NCBI GenBank assembly: GCA_050180745.1 | Contig: JBFXDW010000017.1 | Location: 1-23,336 of the forward strand | DNA: 23,336 nt | Reading direction: 5' to 3' | DNA from: JBFXDW01 sp050180745 | Lineage (GTDB): Bacteria > Pseudomonadota > Alphaproteobacteria > UBA9219 | Program-made: the position numbers and the translations under genes | Notes under the pieces: model-generated | Database searches by the model: none | The model's input: only the letters and a program-made list of their open reading frames with translations | What the model was told of the DNA's origin: nothing | In this document: piece after piece, positions 22,234 to 23,336 of the stretch | Layout of the letters: each line of letters starts with the position of its first letter | How positions within the stretch are numbered: the stretch's first letter is position 1

Positions 22234-22917
22234 ATGACTTCCGTATTCGACGACACCCTTTTTATTTTTGATTGCGACGGCGTTCTTGTCGATAGCGAGT
22301 ACATCATTGCAAGCGTCGAAGCGGAAGTTTTGAGCGCAGAAGGCTATCCTCTTTCCCCAGAAGAAGATATCCGGCTGTTTTCAGGCAAAAGCCAACGATC
22401 CATGCTTGATACCGTTGAAGCCTCTTTGGGCAGAAAGTTTCCAGAAGGCTTTGGGGAGCACATTGAGAAACTTGCAGCAAAGAGGCTTTCAACGGAACTT
22501 AAAGCCTGCGAACATATTCACGCACTTTTGGAAAAAATCAGCCTGAAATGCGTCGCGTCAAGCAGCACCCCGCCTATGATCCGCCATTCTCTCGAAACAG
22601 CGGGTTTAGATGGCTTCTTCAAGCCAGATGCGATCTTTAGCGCGACGATGGTTGAAAAAGGAAAACCGCATCCAGACCTTTTCCTTCTCGCCGCTGAAAA
22701 GATGGAACGCTCTCCTGAGGGCTGTATCGTCGTTGAGGACAGTTTCGCTGGCGTTGAGGCGGCGCGGGCCGCAGGAATGACCGCGATAGGCTATGTAGGG
22801 GCAAGCCATATCATTGACCCCGACCACGCAAAGAAACTCAAGCAGCTTGGCGCGAAAGAAGTGTTTCCTTGCATTTTACAGATTATCCAATTTCTTGAAC
22901 AAGGAGGCTCCCGTTAG
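22234..22917 (+). CDS. HAD hydrolase, beta-phosphoglucomutase-like subfamily
   Basis: The 227-aa protein has motif I DCDGVLVDS (13-21), then a helical cap, motif II in VASSSTPP, the lysine motif in EKGKPHPD, and motif IV in VVEDSFAGVEAARAAGM. This is a complete active site, unlike the HAD-like protein at 6597. The subfamily acts on small phosphorylated metabolites, including sugar and nucleoside phosphates. In this operon it would suit removal of the 5'-phosphate from the product. The ATG at 22234 is preferred; a GTG two codons upstream touches the MazG stop and is also possible. Confidence 0.9.
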   Translation: MTSVFDDTLFIFDCDGVLVDSEYIIASVEAEVLSAEGYPLSPEEDIRLFSGKSQRSMLDTVEASLGRKFPEGFGEHIEKLAAKRLSTELKACEHIHALLEKISLKCVASSSTPPMIRHSLETAGLDGFFKPDAIFSATMVEKGKPHPDLFLLAAEKMERSPEGCIVVEDSFAGVEAARAAGMTAIGYVGASHIIDPDHAKKLKQLGAKEVFPCILQIIQFLEQGGSR

Positions 22918-22946
22918 CCTTTGGATTTTTTTGAGGCTCATTTTAT

Positions 22947-23336
22947 ATGAATGATTATTACGTTGTCGGCATTGGCGGCTTGTATTTGGATGTTGTGGCT
23001 CCCGTGCCTTATGAGTTTATCAAAAAGCATGGGATCGGCCTGAACGAGGAACGAGAAGTCTCGCCAGACACCCTGCAAAAAGTCCTTTCCTCTCTCAAAA
23101 GCAAAGAACTTTTCGCCGGAGGCTCTGCAGCCAATACCGTTTCCGGCCTAGCATCTCTTGGGGCGCGGGTTGGCTTCTTTACGAAAGTTGCCGCCGATCC
23201 CATCGGTCAGGCGCTTATTCAAAACTACAAAGAGGCTGGTGTTAAATTATGTTGCCCGCCCGTTGATCCAAAGGCATCGCTATCGCCATCCTGCTTGATC
23301 CTAACGACTCCACAAGGGGAGCGAAGCATCCTTTTT
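22947..23336 (+). CDS. PfkB-family kinase, adenosine-kinase-like (partial, cut by the window edge)
   Basis: The 130 visible codons start MNDYYVVGIGGLYLDVVAP and include the substrate-site motif FAGGSAANTVSGLASLGARV, the first PfkB signature. Wording such as SCLILTTPQGERS is that of the adenosine kinase/ribokinase group. The C-terminal half, with the ATP-binding DTxGAGD motif, lies outside the window. GAGG lies about 10 bases before the ATG and the gap to the HAD gene is 29 bases, so it probably belongs to the same operon. It would phosphorylate adenosine or an analogue, either as salvage or to act on the pathway product. Other PfkB sugar kinases remain possible. Confidence 0.82.
   Translation, partial: MNDYYVVGIGGLYLDVVAPVPYEFIKKHGIGLNEEREVSPDTLQKVLSSLKSKELFAGGSAANTVSGLASLGARVGFFTKVAADPIGQALIQNYKEAGVKLCCPPVDPKASLSPSCLILTTPQGERSILF

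Larger units (their letters stand above)
1695..23336. mobile_element. Integrative phage-like element (left end, continues past the window)
   Basis: The span carries a serine recombinase at a tRNA gene, both terminase subunits, a primase, a replication-initiator-like protein, a DNA cytosine methyltransferase, ParB-like proteins, a regulatory zone with four helix-turn-helix regulators, and a metabolic operon. Head, tail and lysis genes are not seen. It could be a prophage whose structural genes lie outside the window, a satellite that borrows a helper's particle, or a decayed prophage. The right boundary is not visible. That the metabolic operon belongs to the same element is inferred from the absence of a second tRNA fragment before it. 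Confidence 0.65.

Noticed and set aside
1695..23336. A second copy of the tRNA 3' end marking the right attachment site
   Set aside because: Short matches to GACCG exist, but none extends into the tRNA 3' sequence, so no right junction is called in the window.

Overview
The window looks like the left part of an integrated mobile element in a proteobacterial chromosome, probably an alphaproteobacterium. The host guess rests on the style of the aspartase gene and on three small XRE regulators whose helix-turn-helix begins with the 'RAAR.LLGW' signature common in that class. It remains a guess.

Layout. (1) 1-1694 is chromosomal flank: an aspartase gene (aspA) and a tRNA-Leu with anticodon GAG. 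(2) From the 3' end of the tRNA the sequence becomes element. A large serine recombinase, transcribed towards the tRNA, has a reading frame that runs antisense through the tRNA. (3) 3250-13356 is one long leftward phage-like block. In transcription order it holds a CHC2/Toprim primase, a C5-cytosine DNA methyltransferase, a small basic protein, a replication-initiator-like protein, a small helical protein, a ParB-like protein, a ParB-ParB-methyltransferase fusion, a degenerate HAD protein, a SAM methyltransferase, the small and large (GpA-type) terminase subunits and a 60-aa protein. Many junctions are 4-base ATGA overlaps. No portal, capsid or tail gene is visible. (4) 13357-18837 is a regulatory zone with four helix-turn-helix regulators, a pair of related small proteins, an EgtD-like methyltransferase and several operator-like palindromes. 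(5) 18838-23336 is a tight rightward operon: HisG-like phosphoribosyltransferase, SDR oxidoreductase, PurM-like cyclo-ligase, an unrecognised 195-aa helical protein, MazG-like pyrophosphohydrolase, HAD phosphatase, and an adenosine-kinase-like PfkB protein cut by the window edge. No second copy of the tRNA 3' end is seen, so the far attachment site probably lies beyond the right edge.

The most interesting part is the last operon. Its first three genes (HisG homologue, SDR, purine-pathway enzyme) match in order and type the penA-penB-penC set of pentostatin/coformycin biosynthesis, with a PurM-type enzyme in place of the PurC-type (SAICAR synthetase) enzyme. MazG is in the same superfamily as HisE, which acts directly after HisG. 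A HAD phosphatase and an adenosine-kinase-like enzyme would suit release and rephosphorylation of a nucleoside. My inference is that the element makes a nucleoside or nucleotide from ATP and PRPP, perhaps a purine or ring-expanded adenosine analogue. Nothing in the sequence proves the product.

Regulation is unusually readable. There are matched TGTTGG-N7-CCAACA operators near the early leftward genes, paired TACC-N7-GGTA sites before an XRE/EgtD-like operon, a GTCAATG palindrome on a strong rightward promoter, and a cluster of TGTCCAC-type repeats next to the ParB-like genes that could be an operator array or a replication origin.
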